Origin: an uncultured Anaeroplasmataceae bacterium
Lineage (GTDB): Bacteria > Bacillota_I > Bacilli_A > Acholeplasmatales > Anaeroplasmataceae
Direction: 5' to 3'
Assembly: GCA_934229785.1 (NCBI GenBank)
Contig: CAKQEA010000009.1
Span: forward strand, 17,325-81,324
DNA: 64,000 nucleotides
Part shown: piece by piece, positions 44,315-52,114 of the stretch
How positions within the stretch are numbered: the stretch's first letter is position 1
Layout of the letters: the number at the start of each line of letters is the position of its first letter
Translations under genes and position numbers: made by a program
Notes under the pieces: generated by a model
Database searches by the model: none
What the model saw: only the letters and a program-made list of their open reading frames with translations
What the model was told of the DNA's origin: nothing

Positions 44315-44928
44315 TCATGTAATGTTGAATAAATTTTAGCATTTGCTTTTTTTAAAACGTTAACAGATTGATGTCCTGTTGAAACTAATCTACATTCTAC
44401 ACCAATAGCACTTGCAACCTCGTAATCATGAATGGTATCACCAATAAGCAATGCTTCATTGGGATTTATATTTGTTTTTTTCATAAAATCTAGGGCAAGT
44501 GAAACCTTACCACCTGCATGAATATTATCAATTCCTAAAATTTCATCAAATAGTGGTAAAAGATTATAAAATTTACATTGTTCTACTAAATTATTTTTTT
44601 CACTTGCTGATAAAATATAGGTATGAATACTTTCAGCCTTTAATTTTTTTATTGTTGGGATTACATCACTAAATAATCCACACTCTAAGCTTCTAGGCTG
44701 ATATTCATTAATAAATTTTATTGATAAATCCTCAAATGAATTCATCTGTAAATCAATACCAGCCGCAATATAATAATCCTTAATGGGAAATGTAAATATT
44801 TCCTTATATTTATTTATATCTACACTAGGCTTTTTTTGCTCACTTAACAAATTATTTAAAAGTTCTAAGCATAAATCAACATCATTAATTAATGTTCCAT
44901 TAAAATCAAAAAATATATGTTTAATCAT
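44290..44928 (-). CDS. HAD-superfamily phosphatase (phosphoglycolate phosphatase-like)
   Basis: A 212-residue HAD subfamily IA hydrolase. The nucleophile motif is FFDFNGTL (Asp about 8, with Asn where the second Asp usually stands as DxD), motif II is YILSASEKN, and motif IV GDTIHDYEVA. The D-x-N change at the general acid position is notable, as it is seen in some HAD proteins of the FDxNGTL group. Start ATG 44928 has GGAG 6 bases upstream. The gene overlaps the following propeller gene by ATGA and begins 11 bases after the WYL regulator. Confidence 0.8.
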   Translation of the reverse strand: MIKHIFFDFNGTLINDVDLCLELLNNLLSEQKKPSVDINKYKEIFTFPIKDYYIAAGIDLQMNSFEDLSIKFINEYQPRSLECGLFSDVIPTIKKLKAESIHTYILSASEKNNLVEQCKFYNLLPLFDEILGIDNIHAGGKVSLALDFMKKTNINPNEALLIGDTIHDYEVASAIGVECRLVSTGHQSVNVLKKANAKIYSTLHEAVEEVLK

Positions 44929-44939
44929 AAAAAACTCCA

Positions 44940-45881
44940 TTACTTATATAAATCAAGTGTTTTATTTAACTCATTCTTTACACTTTCTACTAACCAATTT
45001 GGTCCTAGAACCTGACATTTTGAGCCAAAAGATAACACAAAGGATAAAATCATATTTTCATTTTGCATATCACATGAGAAATTAATATAATGGTTATCAA
45101 TAACCTCAATATGCTGATTTTTTCCATAAATTCTTTCCTGCATAACAGTATTTAAATCTCTAAGCTTTAATTCAACGTGATAATACTCACCATTTTGTTT
45201 CATTCCAAAAGAATCTAAATATCTTGTCTCATCATATGTTTTAAGAAGAGTAAAATGATTTTTAGTTTTCTCAATGCTTTCTATTCTATTAAGCTTATAG
45301 TAACCAAAATCACTAATTTTCTCATTCCACGCCAAAATAAACCAAGAGCCATTGTAAACAAAAAGCTTGTAAGGATGTAGTGTATGCTTTTTGGCTATAT
45401 TTGAAGCTGGAAGGTAAACAATTTCACATTTTAGTTGATATTCAATACACTCAGCTAAAACTGAATATCTTTGTTGTAATAAATTTTTATCCATCGATAA
45501 AGGAAATCTATCAATCATTGTTATTGGAGTTACCTCTTTATGTGAATTAAATGAGGACATAACCTTACCTATTGCCACCTCATAATCCCTAACATTTAAA
45601 AAATCCTTACTTTGCGCTAAAAAATCAGCACCCTTTTCAATTGCCTGTCGTTCATCCTTAGTAAGCTTAATAGATGGCATTATTTCTCTTTTATCTAATC
45701 TATAACCACCATTTTTTCCTTTAATTGAATCAATAGAATAACCAGCAAGTTCAAGTTCTTTAACATATTCCTTTATATTTCTTGGATTTGTTTCTAATAT
45801 ATCAGCAAGCTCTGTAGCAGTTACAACATCTCTACAGCTTAATATTTGAACTATTTTTATACATGCGGCAGTTTTTCCCAT
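44940..45881 (-). CDS. HTH-WYL transcriptional regulator
   Basis: A 313-residue protein with an N-terminal winged helix (VTATELADILETNPRNIKEYVKELE) and a WYL domain (LFVYNGSWFILAWNE, then YYKLNRIES), as in YafY/DeoR-like regulators. WYL domains sense nucleotides, nucleic acids or other ligands. As the first gene of the WYL-HAD-propeller operon it probably controls it. Confidence 0.87.
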   Translation of the reverse strand: MGKTAACIKIVQILSCRDVVTATELADILETNPRNIKEYVKELELAGYSIDSIKGKNGGYRLDKREIMPSIKLTKDERQAIEKGADFLAQSKDFLNVRDYEVAIGKVMSSFNSHKEVTPITMIDRFPLSMDKNLLQQRYSVLAECIEYQLKCEIVYLPASNIAKKHTLHPYKLFVYNGSWFILAWNEKISDFGYYKLNRIESIEKTKNHFTLLKTYDETRYLDSFGMKQNGEYYHVELKLRDLNTVMQERIYGKNQHIEVIDNHYINFSCDMQNENMILSFVLSFGSKCQVLGPNWLVESVKNELNKTLDLYK

Positions 45882-45974
45882 AACTTTACCTCCTAAGAAC
45901 GCATATTAACATTTTATCATTTTTTTTGACACCATTCAACATTGTCATTCATCATTTTAATAAACAATTTTGAA

Positions 45975-46003
45975 TTGAAAGATAAATAAAAAAATAATAT
46001 AAT
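45975..46003 (+). promoter_or_regulatory. Promoter of the MocR-type regulator gene
   Basis: TTGAAA and TATAAT are 17 bases apart, about 50 bases before the ATG, divergent from the WYL operon. Confidence 0.7.
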
Positions 46004-46055
46004 CTAAACATCTGGTATCAAACTACATTTCAATTTAAAGGAGATTAATAGTACC

Positions 46056-47405
46056 ATGAACATAATTTTAAAAAATGAAAAGGCAAAATACCTAGAGCTG
46101 TATGAAGCACTAGTTGATAAAATAAATACTGGTGTTTTGGTATCAGGGGCAAAGCTACCATCAAAAAGAGATTTAGCTATTGATCTAAATATAAGTCAAA
46201 ATACAGTAATTAATGCTTACAATCTTCTACTAGATGAAGGATATATTTATTCAATTGAAAAAAAAGGATATTATGTTAGCTCACAGCCAATTTGTATAAA
46301 TGTTAAGCCTAAAACAATTTTAGATGAGGTTAATGAAGAAAATATCTTATACGATTTTACAACTCAAAATGTTGATACATTTCCAATTACTACATTTAAA
46401 AAAACAATAAATGAAATATTATACGCAAATGATTTTTTAAATAAAACTCATTTTTTAGGCGATTTAAATTTAAGAATAACAATAAAAAATCATTTAAAGG
46501 AAAATAGAGGAATTGATGTCCATGAAAATCAAATATTAATAACTAGTGGAATGGAAATATTTGAAAGAATATTAAAATTAACAAATATTGATACTCTTGG
46601 AATTGAAAATCCCGGATATCACAAAATTGTTAAAATTGCTAAAAATAACAATTTATCAATCAATTACTTTAATCTTGATCAGGAAGGAGTCATTTGCCCT
46701 CTTAATAGATGCATATTATATACAACACCATTTAATCAATATCCTACTGGAATCAAAATGAGTATAAAAAGAAAAAAGGAATTAATTAAATGGGCTTTTC
46801 AAACAAAAAGCATCATAATAGAAGACGACTTTGATGCTGAATTTAGAATAAATCAAGCTCCAACTACATCTATAATATCATTGTGTCCAGATAAGGTAAT
46901 ATTCTTTTCAACATTTTCAACAACAATGTACCCAGGACTAAGAATATCTTATGCTATTCTTCCAGCCGACATCTTAAATCTATATATAAAAAAATATTCA
47001 AGCTATTCCTGTAGTGTTCCAACTTTTGATCAAAAAATGCTAAATGAATTCATTAAATCAGGTAAATACGCATCACACATTAATAAAAAGAAAAGAGAAT
47101 ATTTAAACATACGTCAAATGATTATTAATTACCTAAATAAGTATCCAAGCATCTTTAAAGTAAATACAGATAGAAATTACCTTTCACTTCTTATTGAAAT
47201 AAAAAAACACATTAACATAAAAAAGTTAACTGAAAATCTAAAAAAGAAGCAACTTAAAATTCAAGCCTTAGATGATTTAAATATTGACAATGAAAATAAA
47301 AGTAATATTTTAATATTAGGGTATACAGCAATTTCAAAGGATAAAATAATTGAAGGACTTAATATAATAAAAAAAGAAATAGAATCGCAAAATTCTATTT
47401 CTTAA
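46056..47405 (+). CDS. MocR/PdxR-type GntR regulator with aminotransferase domain
   Basis: A 449-residue protein. A GntR winged helix (LPSKRDLAIDLNISQNTVINAYNLLLDEGY) is followed by a class I aminotransferase fold (ITSGMEIFERIL, IENPGYHKIVK, YTTPFNQYPTG, IIIEDDFDAEF). The PLP lysine position lies near FSTFSTTMYPGLRISYAI, where I read Ser-Thr-Thr instead of the expected S-x-S-K, so the Schiff-base lysine may be missing. MocR proteins usually sense PLP or an amino-acid adduct. The target here is not adjacent. Confidence 0.85.
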   Translation: MNIILKNEKAKYLELYEALVDKINTGVLVSGAKLPSKRDLAIDLNISQNTVINAYNLLLDEGYIYSIEKKGYYVSSQPICINVKPKTILDEVNEENILYDFTTQNVDTFPITTFKKTINEILYANDFLNKTHFLGDLNLRITIKNHLKENRGIDVHENQILITSGMEIFERILKLTNIDTLGIENPGYHKIVKIAKNNNLSINYFNLDQEGVICPLNRCILYTTPFNQYPTGIKMSIKRKKELIKWAFQTKSIIIEDDFDAEFRINQAPTTSIISLCPDKVIFFSTFSTTMYPGLRISYAILPADILNLYIKKYSSYSCSVPTFDQKMLNEFIKSGKYASHINKKKREYLNIRQMIINYLNKYPSIFKVNTDRNYLSLLIEIKKHINIKKLTENLKKKQLKIQALDDLNIDNENKSNILILGYTAISKDKIIEGLNIIKKEIESQNSIS

Positions 47406-47439
47406 TTAATCTAGAAATTATAAATTTTCATTTCTTTTT

Positions 47440-48756
47440 TTAATTGTTTTCTTCACTTTGATTTATATCAGATTTAGAATCATCTGCTAAATCCTTTTTT
47501 ACTTCTTCAGACTTTGTATTAACTGGCAAATTGTCATTTTGATTTTTTTCATCATTATTTACTGATTCAGTTTGAGGCTTATCATTATTAACTTCATTTA
47601 TTTTTTCATCAATCTTAGTTTTATTTTCTTGTGATGTTTTCACATTTTTAGCCTTAGAATCGCTATACGCCTTACCAGGTAATGGCTTAACATTTGCCTT
47701 AATTGAATCAGTTTTTCTTGGTGCGCCATAATTAACGCGACCCTTACCAGAACCTGTAATTAATCCCTTAATAAATGCAAAGTGGAATAAAAGAATGTAA
47801 ATAAGTACAACGCATAATGCAAAAACAGCAAGAATTCCAACACCATTCCAAATCAACTTACCAGGACGTAGGTAGCTATCTGAATAACGGAATGTATAAT
47901 CTGTATTTGTTGTAAATTTCTTTTCAAAGCCATCCTCACCATCATAGAAAGCATTAAATTTATCCTCTGCTGCCTTCTTATCTTCCTTTGATTCAGAAGC
48001 TGAATATTCCTTAATATATGTGTTGTAGTGAGAAACTAACTCACTTGCATCATGAAAAAACTTTTGTGAAAAATCAAGGTTTACATCACTTGTAGCTATA
48101 ACATTTCCAGTTTGATCAAGAATATCAAAGCCTGTAATTGCACCTTCTAAGCCAGCGTTTTGCATAGCCTTGATATCTAAGCTTGTAAGTGTAATATTAA
48201 AGAAATCATAATTTAGCTTATAATTAAATAAATTTCTTTCACCCTTTAAAAGATAATCATCAACAGTTGTTGGCTTTTCAACATAGCTTGATGAATTAAC
48301 ATCACTTGTAATCTTAAAAAGATAATCATAGCTTGATGTATTTGATTTAAATCTTAATCCAGCCATATTAGTTGCAACACCATTAGTTGTTGAATTTATA
48401 TCACTAATATTAGAATTAAAAATATAGATATAGTACGAATTACAAAATTCATTATAAGTAATAGTTTTTTCATCCTTAGATCCAACTGTTTCAGCATCAT
48501 AATAATTGAATGATTCTAAAGTAACTGATGGGAAAATAACTAAATCTAATTTATCAGAACTTGTTGTAGAAATATTTTTTGTGTCAAAACATCCACCATG
48601 AATCATACCTACCTTATAGTACTCTTTACTTTCAATCGCAGTTTTTGTTAAATTATTTATATAATTGAAGCCTGCAGTGTTATAAGCATTCAAATAAATA
48701 ACAACTCCAAGTACAACCGCAAATGCTAAATAGAAAAATTTTAATATAGTTTTCAT
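47440..48756 (-). CDS. Two-helix membrane protein with acidic cytoplasmic tail
   Basis: A 438-residue protein with a helix near the N-terminus (FFYLAFAVVLGVVIYLNAY), an extracytoplasmic domain of about 270 residues, a second helix near 310-335 and a disordered Asn/Glu/Lys/Ser-rich tail of ~100 residues. I do not recognise the family. The start has GGAATT after AAAGG. It is transcribed alone. It is perhaps a cell-envelope or cell-division-linked protein, but nothing in the sequence proves this. Confidence 0.6.
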   Translation of the reverse strand: MKTILKFFYLAFAVVLGVVIYLNAYNTAGFNYINNLTKTAIESKEYYKVGMIHGGCFDTKNISTTSSDKLDLVIFPSVTLESFNYYDAETVGSKDEKTITYNEFCNSYYIYIFNSNISDINSTTNGVATNMAGLRFKSNTSSYDYLFKITSDVNSSSYVEKPTTVDDYLLKGERNLFNYKLNYDFFNITLTSLDIKAMQNAGLEGAITGFDILDQTGNVIATSDVNLDFSQKFFHDASELVSHYNTYIKEYSASESKEDKKAAEDKFNAFYDGEDGFEKKFTTNTDYTFRYSDSYLRPGKLIWNGVGILAVFALCVVLIYILLFHFAFIKGLITGSGKGRVNYGAPRKTDSIKANVKPLPGKAYSDSKAKNVKTSQENKTKIDEKINEVNNDKPQTESVNNDEKNQNDNLPVNTKSEEVKKDLADDSKSDINQSEENN

Positions 48757-48828
48757 TGAATAATTCCTTTCGATATTAATATATGAGATAATTGTAACAT
48801 TTTTTTTAAAAAATTCAACACTTTACTA

Positions 48829-48856
48829 TTTACAAATATTTTTTTTTGTGTATAAT
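48829..48856 (+). promoter_or_regulatory. Promoter of tRNA-His
   Basis: TTTACA and TATAAT are 16 bases apart, 30 bases before the tRNA. Confidence 0.75.
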
Positions 48857-48885
48857 ATAAAAGCACGGCAAAGTTGTGCACAAAT

Positions 48886-48962
48886 GGCGCATATGGTGAA
48901 GTGGTTAACACGGCGGATTGTGGCTCCGTTATGCGCAGGTTCGATCCCTGTTATGCGCCCCA
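48886..48962 (+). tRNA. tRNA-His (GUG)
   Basis: The cloverleaf has acceptor arms GCGCATA/TATGCGC, an anticodon loop with GTG (GATTGTGGCTC), GGTTCGATCC in the T arm, the extra G at position -1 with C73 typical of tRNA-His, and an encoded CCA. Confidence 0.95.
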
Positions 48963-48976
48963 AACTTGATTTTAAG

Positions 48977-48998
48977 TCCAGTATACTGGATTTTTTTA
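48977..48998 (+). terminator. Terminator after tRNA-His
   Basis: TCCAGTATACTGGA is self-complementary and is followed by TTTTTTT. The following 48999-49222 holds only small imperfect hairpins. Confidence 0.8.
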
Positions 48999-49222
48999 TT
49001 GAAATCTTTATGATTTCTATTATACATCTACTCCTCTTATATAATGGCTAATTAATAATTAGTCTATTCCTTGAAAAGGGAATAAAGTCCACTCTTTCAG
49101 TATCTAAATGACTATAAACTTTTACTTATACTGTTTTAATATATATCTGCAGTAGTTTTAGTATTGGTGCAACTCCAATAGCAGATTTCCTTTTCAATTT
49201 TTCTATTTGTTTTTAAAGTATA

Positions 49223-49252
49223 TTTACATAAAGTCATTAATTGTGATATACT
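49223..49252 (+). promoter_or_regulatory. Promoter of tRNA-Trp
   Basis: TTTACA and TATACT are 18 bases apart, 12 bases before the tRNA. Confidence 0.65.
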
Positions 49253-49263
49253 AAAAACAAGTT

Positions 49264-49338
49264 AGGGGCATATTGTCAATGGTAGCAAGCCGGTCTCCAA
49301 AACCGTTAGTGAGGGTTCGAATCCTTCTGCCCCTGCCA
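49264..49338 (+). tRNA. tRNA-Trp (CCA)
   Basis: Acceptor arms AGGGGCA/TGCCCCT, anticodon loop CTCCAAA with anticodon CCA, T-arm GGTTCGAATCC, and an encoded CCA. The CCA anticodon supports the standard genetic code. Confidence 0.95.
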
Positions 49339-49350
49339 ATTAAAAGTATT

Positions 49351-49381
49351 AGTTTGATACAAAATGTATCGAACTTTTTTA
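49351..49381 (+). terminator. Terminator after tRNA-Trp
   Basis: GTTTGATAC and GTATCGAAC frame AAAAT, followed by TTTTTT. In the rest of the gap 49382-49752 I see only one orphan hairpin, TTATTGTTT/AAACAATAA at about 49473-49498. Confidence 0.8.
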
Positions 49382-49752
49382 TTTTAGCAAGAACTCTATT
49401 TCTACCAAAACTCACGAAATTAGACACATTAGAAAACAATTCATAAGGTTTTTGCTACTTTTTTATATACTGATTTATTGTTTTTAGGTGCAAACAATAA
49501 AATGATTACAGGAACTATCGAACGTTTACTTCTACAATTGAACTTGCACTAAAATAGATTTATCTATAAGCATGTTTTAATTGAAAAGGAACGATAAATT
49601 CGTCACAATATTTAAGAAAAATAATGGTAATAGCAAATTATTAGTGTAACGGCTTGCAATTATATAAAAGTTATGTTGTACTCATAACTATATAATTCTA
49701 ATATTAAGGAGGATGTATAATCTTAAGTACAATTTGATTATACTAGAAAAAA

Positions 49753-50220
49753 ATGGAACAAAAGAATTTAGTAATAAGAAAAGCAATCATAAAAGATGCA
49801 GATTTTCTTTATGAAATGATAAAAGGATTGGCATCCTACGAAAAACGCCCTGAAGATATAACTGGTTCTATTGATTTGCTAAAATATTGGCTTTTTGAGA
49901 AAAAGGCTGCGACTGCAGTTATAGCCAAAGTCAAAGATGAGGCCATCGGTTATGCAATATATTATCCTATCTTTGCTTCTTTCGCAACTAAAGTGAACGT
50001 TCATGTAGAGGATATATTCATAAAGCCTGAATTTCGTGGCCGAGGCTTTGGTAAAGAATTCTTTTTTAAACTTTCAAAAATGATAAAGGATGATGGCTAT
50101 TCTGAATTAGAATGGAGCTGTCTTGAGTGGAACACCCCATCAATTGAATTTTACAAAAGACTTGGTGCAACTCAAGAAACAGGAAGAGTCTATTTTGGAT
50201 ATAAGCCTAAGAAAGATTAA
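49753..50220 (+). CDS. GNAT acetyltransferase, spermidine/spermine acetyltransferase-like
   Basis: A 155-residue GNAT enzyme. The pattern RKAIIKDADFLYEMIKGLAS, VHVEDIFIKPEFRGRGFG and WNTPSIEFYKRLGA is close to the diamine/spermidine N-acetyltransferase (SSAT) group. The acetyl-CoA loop RGRGFG is intact. Acetylation of polyamines is plausible, since the window also makes putrescine, but diverse amines are possible. The ATG at 49753 has no good Shine-Dalgarno (an AAGGAGG lies ~45 bases upstream), and a TAG stands two codons before it. Codon use is less A/T-biased than in neighbours, which hints at acquisition. Confidence 0.8.
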   Translation: MEQKNLVIRKAIIKDADFLYEMIKGLASYEKRPEDITGSIDLLKYWLFEKKAATAVIAKVKDEAIGYAIYYPIFASFATKVNVHVEDIFIKPEFRGRGFGKEFFFKLSKMIKDDGYSELEWSCLEWNTPSIEFYKRLGATQETGRVYFGYKPKKD

Positions 50221-50312
50221 AAAATTCAGTAGTGTTTGTTTATGTCTAAAAAAATTAGAGATAAAGGCGTTGCACCAACTAAGCAGATTAAGCATCAAAA
50301 TATTACTAGCAT

Positions 50313-50378
50313 AAAAAGCCAATGAATGGTTACACAATTATATTTTTTGTGTAGGACTTTTCATTGGCTTTTATTATT
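50313..50378 (+). terminator. Long hairpin terminator after the acetyltransferase gene
   Basis: AAAAGCCAATGAA and TTCATTGGCTTTT pair, with a second inner pairing of ACACAA/TTGTGT, followed by TTATTATTT. Most of 50379-50920 has no gene that I can support. Confidence 0.7.
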
Positions 50379-50920
50379 TAAGTATATTTACGACAAAACT
50401 ATAACCTTAATGAATTTTGTATGTTTTTTTATTACAAAAGTAAGCGTTGAAAAAAATATCATGTGTTTTTAATCATTAACAACAATGGGCAACGTCCTAC
50501 TTTATACACAAAAATATAACTATAATAAAAAATCTTCAACAAAAAGTTGGGGATAATTTTTTATAATAGTTTTAATTGTGCTAGAATTAATTTAGTTCAT
50601 AATTAATTAATAAATACTTTTTTTCAACCATTCTTTCCACCTCATAAGTTTTTATTCGAGAATTTCTCCTCATCTTATTTGGTATTTGAGTCCATCTTTT
50701 AAATAAAAAATGCCTCATACCAAATTTTCATTTGAAATGAAGCATAAAAAACGTAATTATGGTATGTTACTTAATAGAATCTGCTCCATTTCATAGACTC
50801 ACCAAAGCTTCCTAACGCCTTTGTGTTTATATTAAATTATTATCTTAAGTATATAGGACATAAGTAATTAGCTTATGTATACAAAAGATTAGGTTTTAAC
50901 GACTTCAACTTGTCAAAGTT

Positions 50921-50960
50921 ATAAAAAAACTGCAAATCAAAAATATAAGACCTGCAGTTT
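50921..50960 (-). terminator. Terminator of the 62-aa secreted protein gene
   Basis: AAACTGCA and TGCAGTTT pair, followed on the minus strand by TTTTTTT. Confidence 0.65.
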
Positions 50961-51039
50961 ATTGTAGTTAACATAATTTCTATATCAACTATATTTAACA
51001 AATTGATTCGTATATGAAATCAATTCATTAAGCTATTTA

Positions 51040-51228
51040 TTAATTTAATGGTTTCACTGATAAAATAAAAACTCCATCTCTACTATTTCCATCATTAAAG
51101 ATAGATTTGTATTCAGGATTTGCCTTTATTCCATCAAAGCTATTACAAGTTACATTACGTGTAACAAATAATAAAGCAAAGGCACCACACACCAATAAGA
51201 TAGCTAAAATAAACTTAACTTTTTTCAT
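51040..51228 (-). CDS. Small exported protein
   Basis: A 62-residue protein beginning MKKVKFILAILLVCGAFALL, a signal peptide or membrane anchor, followed by about 38 polar residues ending ILSVKPLN. Start ATG 51228 has AAAGGAGGA at 9 bases; a longer frame with ATG 51264 begins before that site. I do not recognise it. Confidence 0.6.
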   Translation of the reverse strand: MKKVKFILAILLVCGAFALLFVTRNVTCNSFDGIKANPEYKSIFNDGNSRDGVFILSVKPLN

Positions 51229-51562
51229 GGTTAACTCTCCTCCTTTCGAAGGCGATATTACCACTTAATATTTAAACGCCAAAATTTCATCGCTACTATT
51301 TTGTTGACACTTTTTATAAATTTACAATGAAAACAAAAAATTGCTAATGCTTTACTGTCAGACCAAAAATTTTTTACATTTTTTTACAATTTTAAACATA
51401 TTTCGATTTTAAAGTTTTTATCATCTACTGATACTAAATAGATTTTAATAATTATCATCAAAAACATCAGTTTTCTTCTTTTTGTAACGATTAAGCTTAT
51501 TTCACATTTTTACATCAATTTAGTTATATATTTATAAAAATTTTAGGATATAAAATTTAATT

Positions 51563-51580
51563 TTAGTTATCCTATACTAA
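51563..51580. promoter_or_regulatory. Upstream TTAG-N10-CTAA dyad before the feo operon
   Basis: TTAGTTAT and ATACTAA form an imperfect dyad just upstream of the -35. It shares the TTAG/CTAA ends with the dyad at 51625. The other sequence in 51230-51562 is A/T-rich without visible genes. Confidence 0.45.
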
Positions 51581-51588
51581 CTTTTTTA

Positions 51589-51617
51589 TTGACAAATGAG
51601 CTATATAGGTTTAAACT
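51589..51617 (+). promoter_or_regulatory. Promoter of the feo operon
   Basis: A consensus TTGACA and TAAACT are 17 bases apart, about 40 bases before the first feoA. Confidence 0.65.
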
Positions 51618-51624
51618 AATTATG

Positions 51625-51640
51625 GTTAGTTAAATCTAAC
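51625..51640. promoter_or_regulatory. GTTAG-N6-CTAAC operator over the feo transcription start
   Basis: This dyad resembles the GGTTAG/CTAACC core of DtxR/IdeR iron-regulator boxes and directly follows the -10. It is a probable iron-responsive repressor site, inferred from sequence likeness and from the iron-transport genes behind it. Confidence 0.55.
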
Positions 51641-51658
51641 TACTAGGAGGTAATTAAT

Positions 51659-51871
51659 ATGCCATTGACATTAGCACCATTAAATGTAGATTTAAGAATA
51701 TTAAAGGTTATAAGTGATAGTAAAACTAAAAAGCACTTAGAATCTCTTGGTATTGTTGAAAATTCAAATGTTAATGTTATTTCTAACCATAGTGGCAATT
51801 TAATTTTAATCGTCAAAAGTGTTAGATTAGCTTTAAACAAAGAAATTGCAGCAAAAATATTTGTTGCATAA
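51659..51871 (+). CDS. feoA: FeoA-domain protein 1
   Basis: A 70-residue SH3-like FeoA protein (LRILKVISDSKTKKHLESLG, VNVISNHSGNLILIVKSVRLALNKEIAAKI). FeoA proteins assist FeoB. It has AGGAGG and is the first gene of the feo operon, 12 bases before a second feoA. Confidence 0.88.
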   Translation: MPLTLAPLNVDLRILKVISDSKTKKHLESLGIVENSNVNVISNHSGNLILIVKSVRLALNKEIAAKIFVA

Positions 51872-51883
51872 AGGAGGAGAATT

Positions 51884-52114
51884 ATGTTAAAAAGGTTAAA
51901 TGAATTAACCGTTGGTGAAAAAGGAACCATCAAGTCTGTTGAAGGTGTTGGAGCTTTAAAGAGAAGGTTATTTGATATGGGAGTAACACCTGGTGCTGTA
52001 ATTACAGTAAAAAAATTAGCTCCACTTGGTGATCCAATCGAAATTAATATTAGAGGATATGAGCTATCTTTAAGAAAAGATGAAGGTAAGCTTGTAACTG
52101 TGGAGGTAATGTAA
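51884..52114 (+). CDS. feoA: FeoA-domain protein 2
   Basis: A 76-residue FeoA protein (LNELTVGEKGTIKSVEGVGA, LKRRLFDMGVTPGAVITVKK, DPIEINIRGYELSLRKDEG), a more typical FeoA than the first copy. Its TAA overlaps the feoB ATG by one base (TAATG), so translation is coupled to FeoB. Confidence 0.93.
   Translation: MLKRLNELTVGEKGTIKSVEGVGALKRRLFDMGVTPGAVITVKKLAPLGDPIEINIRGYELSLRKDEGKLVTVEVM

Noticed and set aside
48848..49051. Plus-strand open frame of 67 codons
   Set aside because: It runs through tRNA-His and its terminator.
49264..49338. Possibility that UGA codes for Trp, as in mycoplasmas
   Set aside because: The only tRNA-Trp has anticodon CCA, Trp codons are TGG and TGA is used as a normal stop (for example in the HAD gene ending at 44290).
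49473..49498. TTATTGTTT/AAACAATAA hairpin as a terminator
   Set aside because: No T tract follows on either strand and the tRNA-Trp already has a good terminator.
50587..50718. 43-codon minus-strand frame (MRHFLFKRWTQIPNKMRRNS start) that faintly recalls the end of a sugar-transferase N-terminal region
   Set aside because: Too short, no ribosome-binding site, and the resemblance rests on a few residues. Recorded only as a possible remnant.
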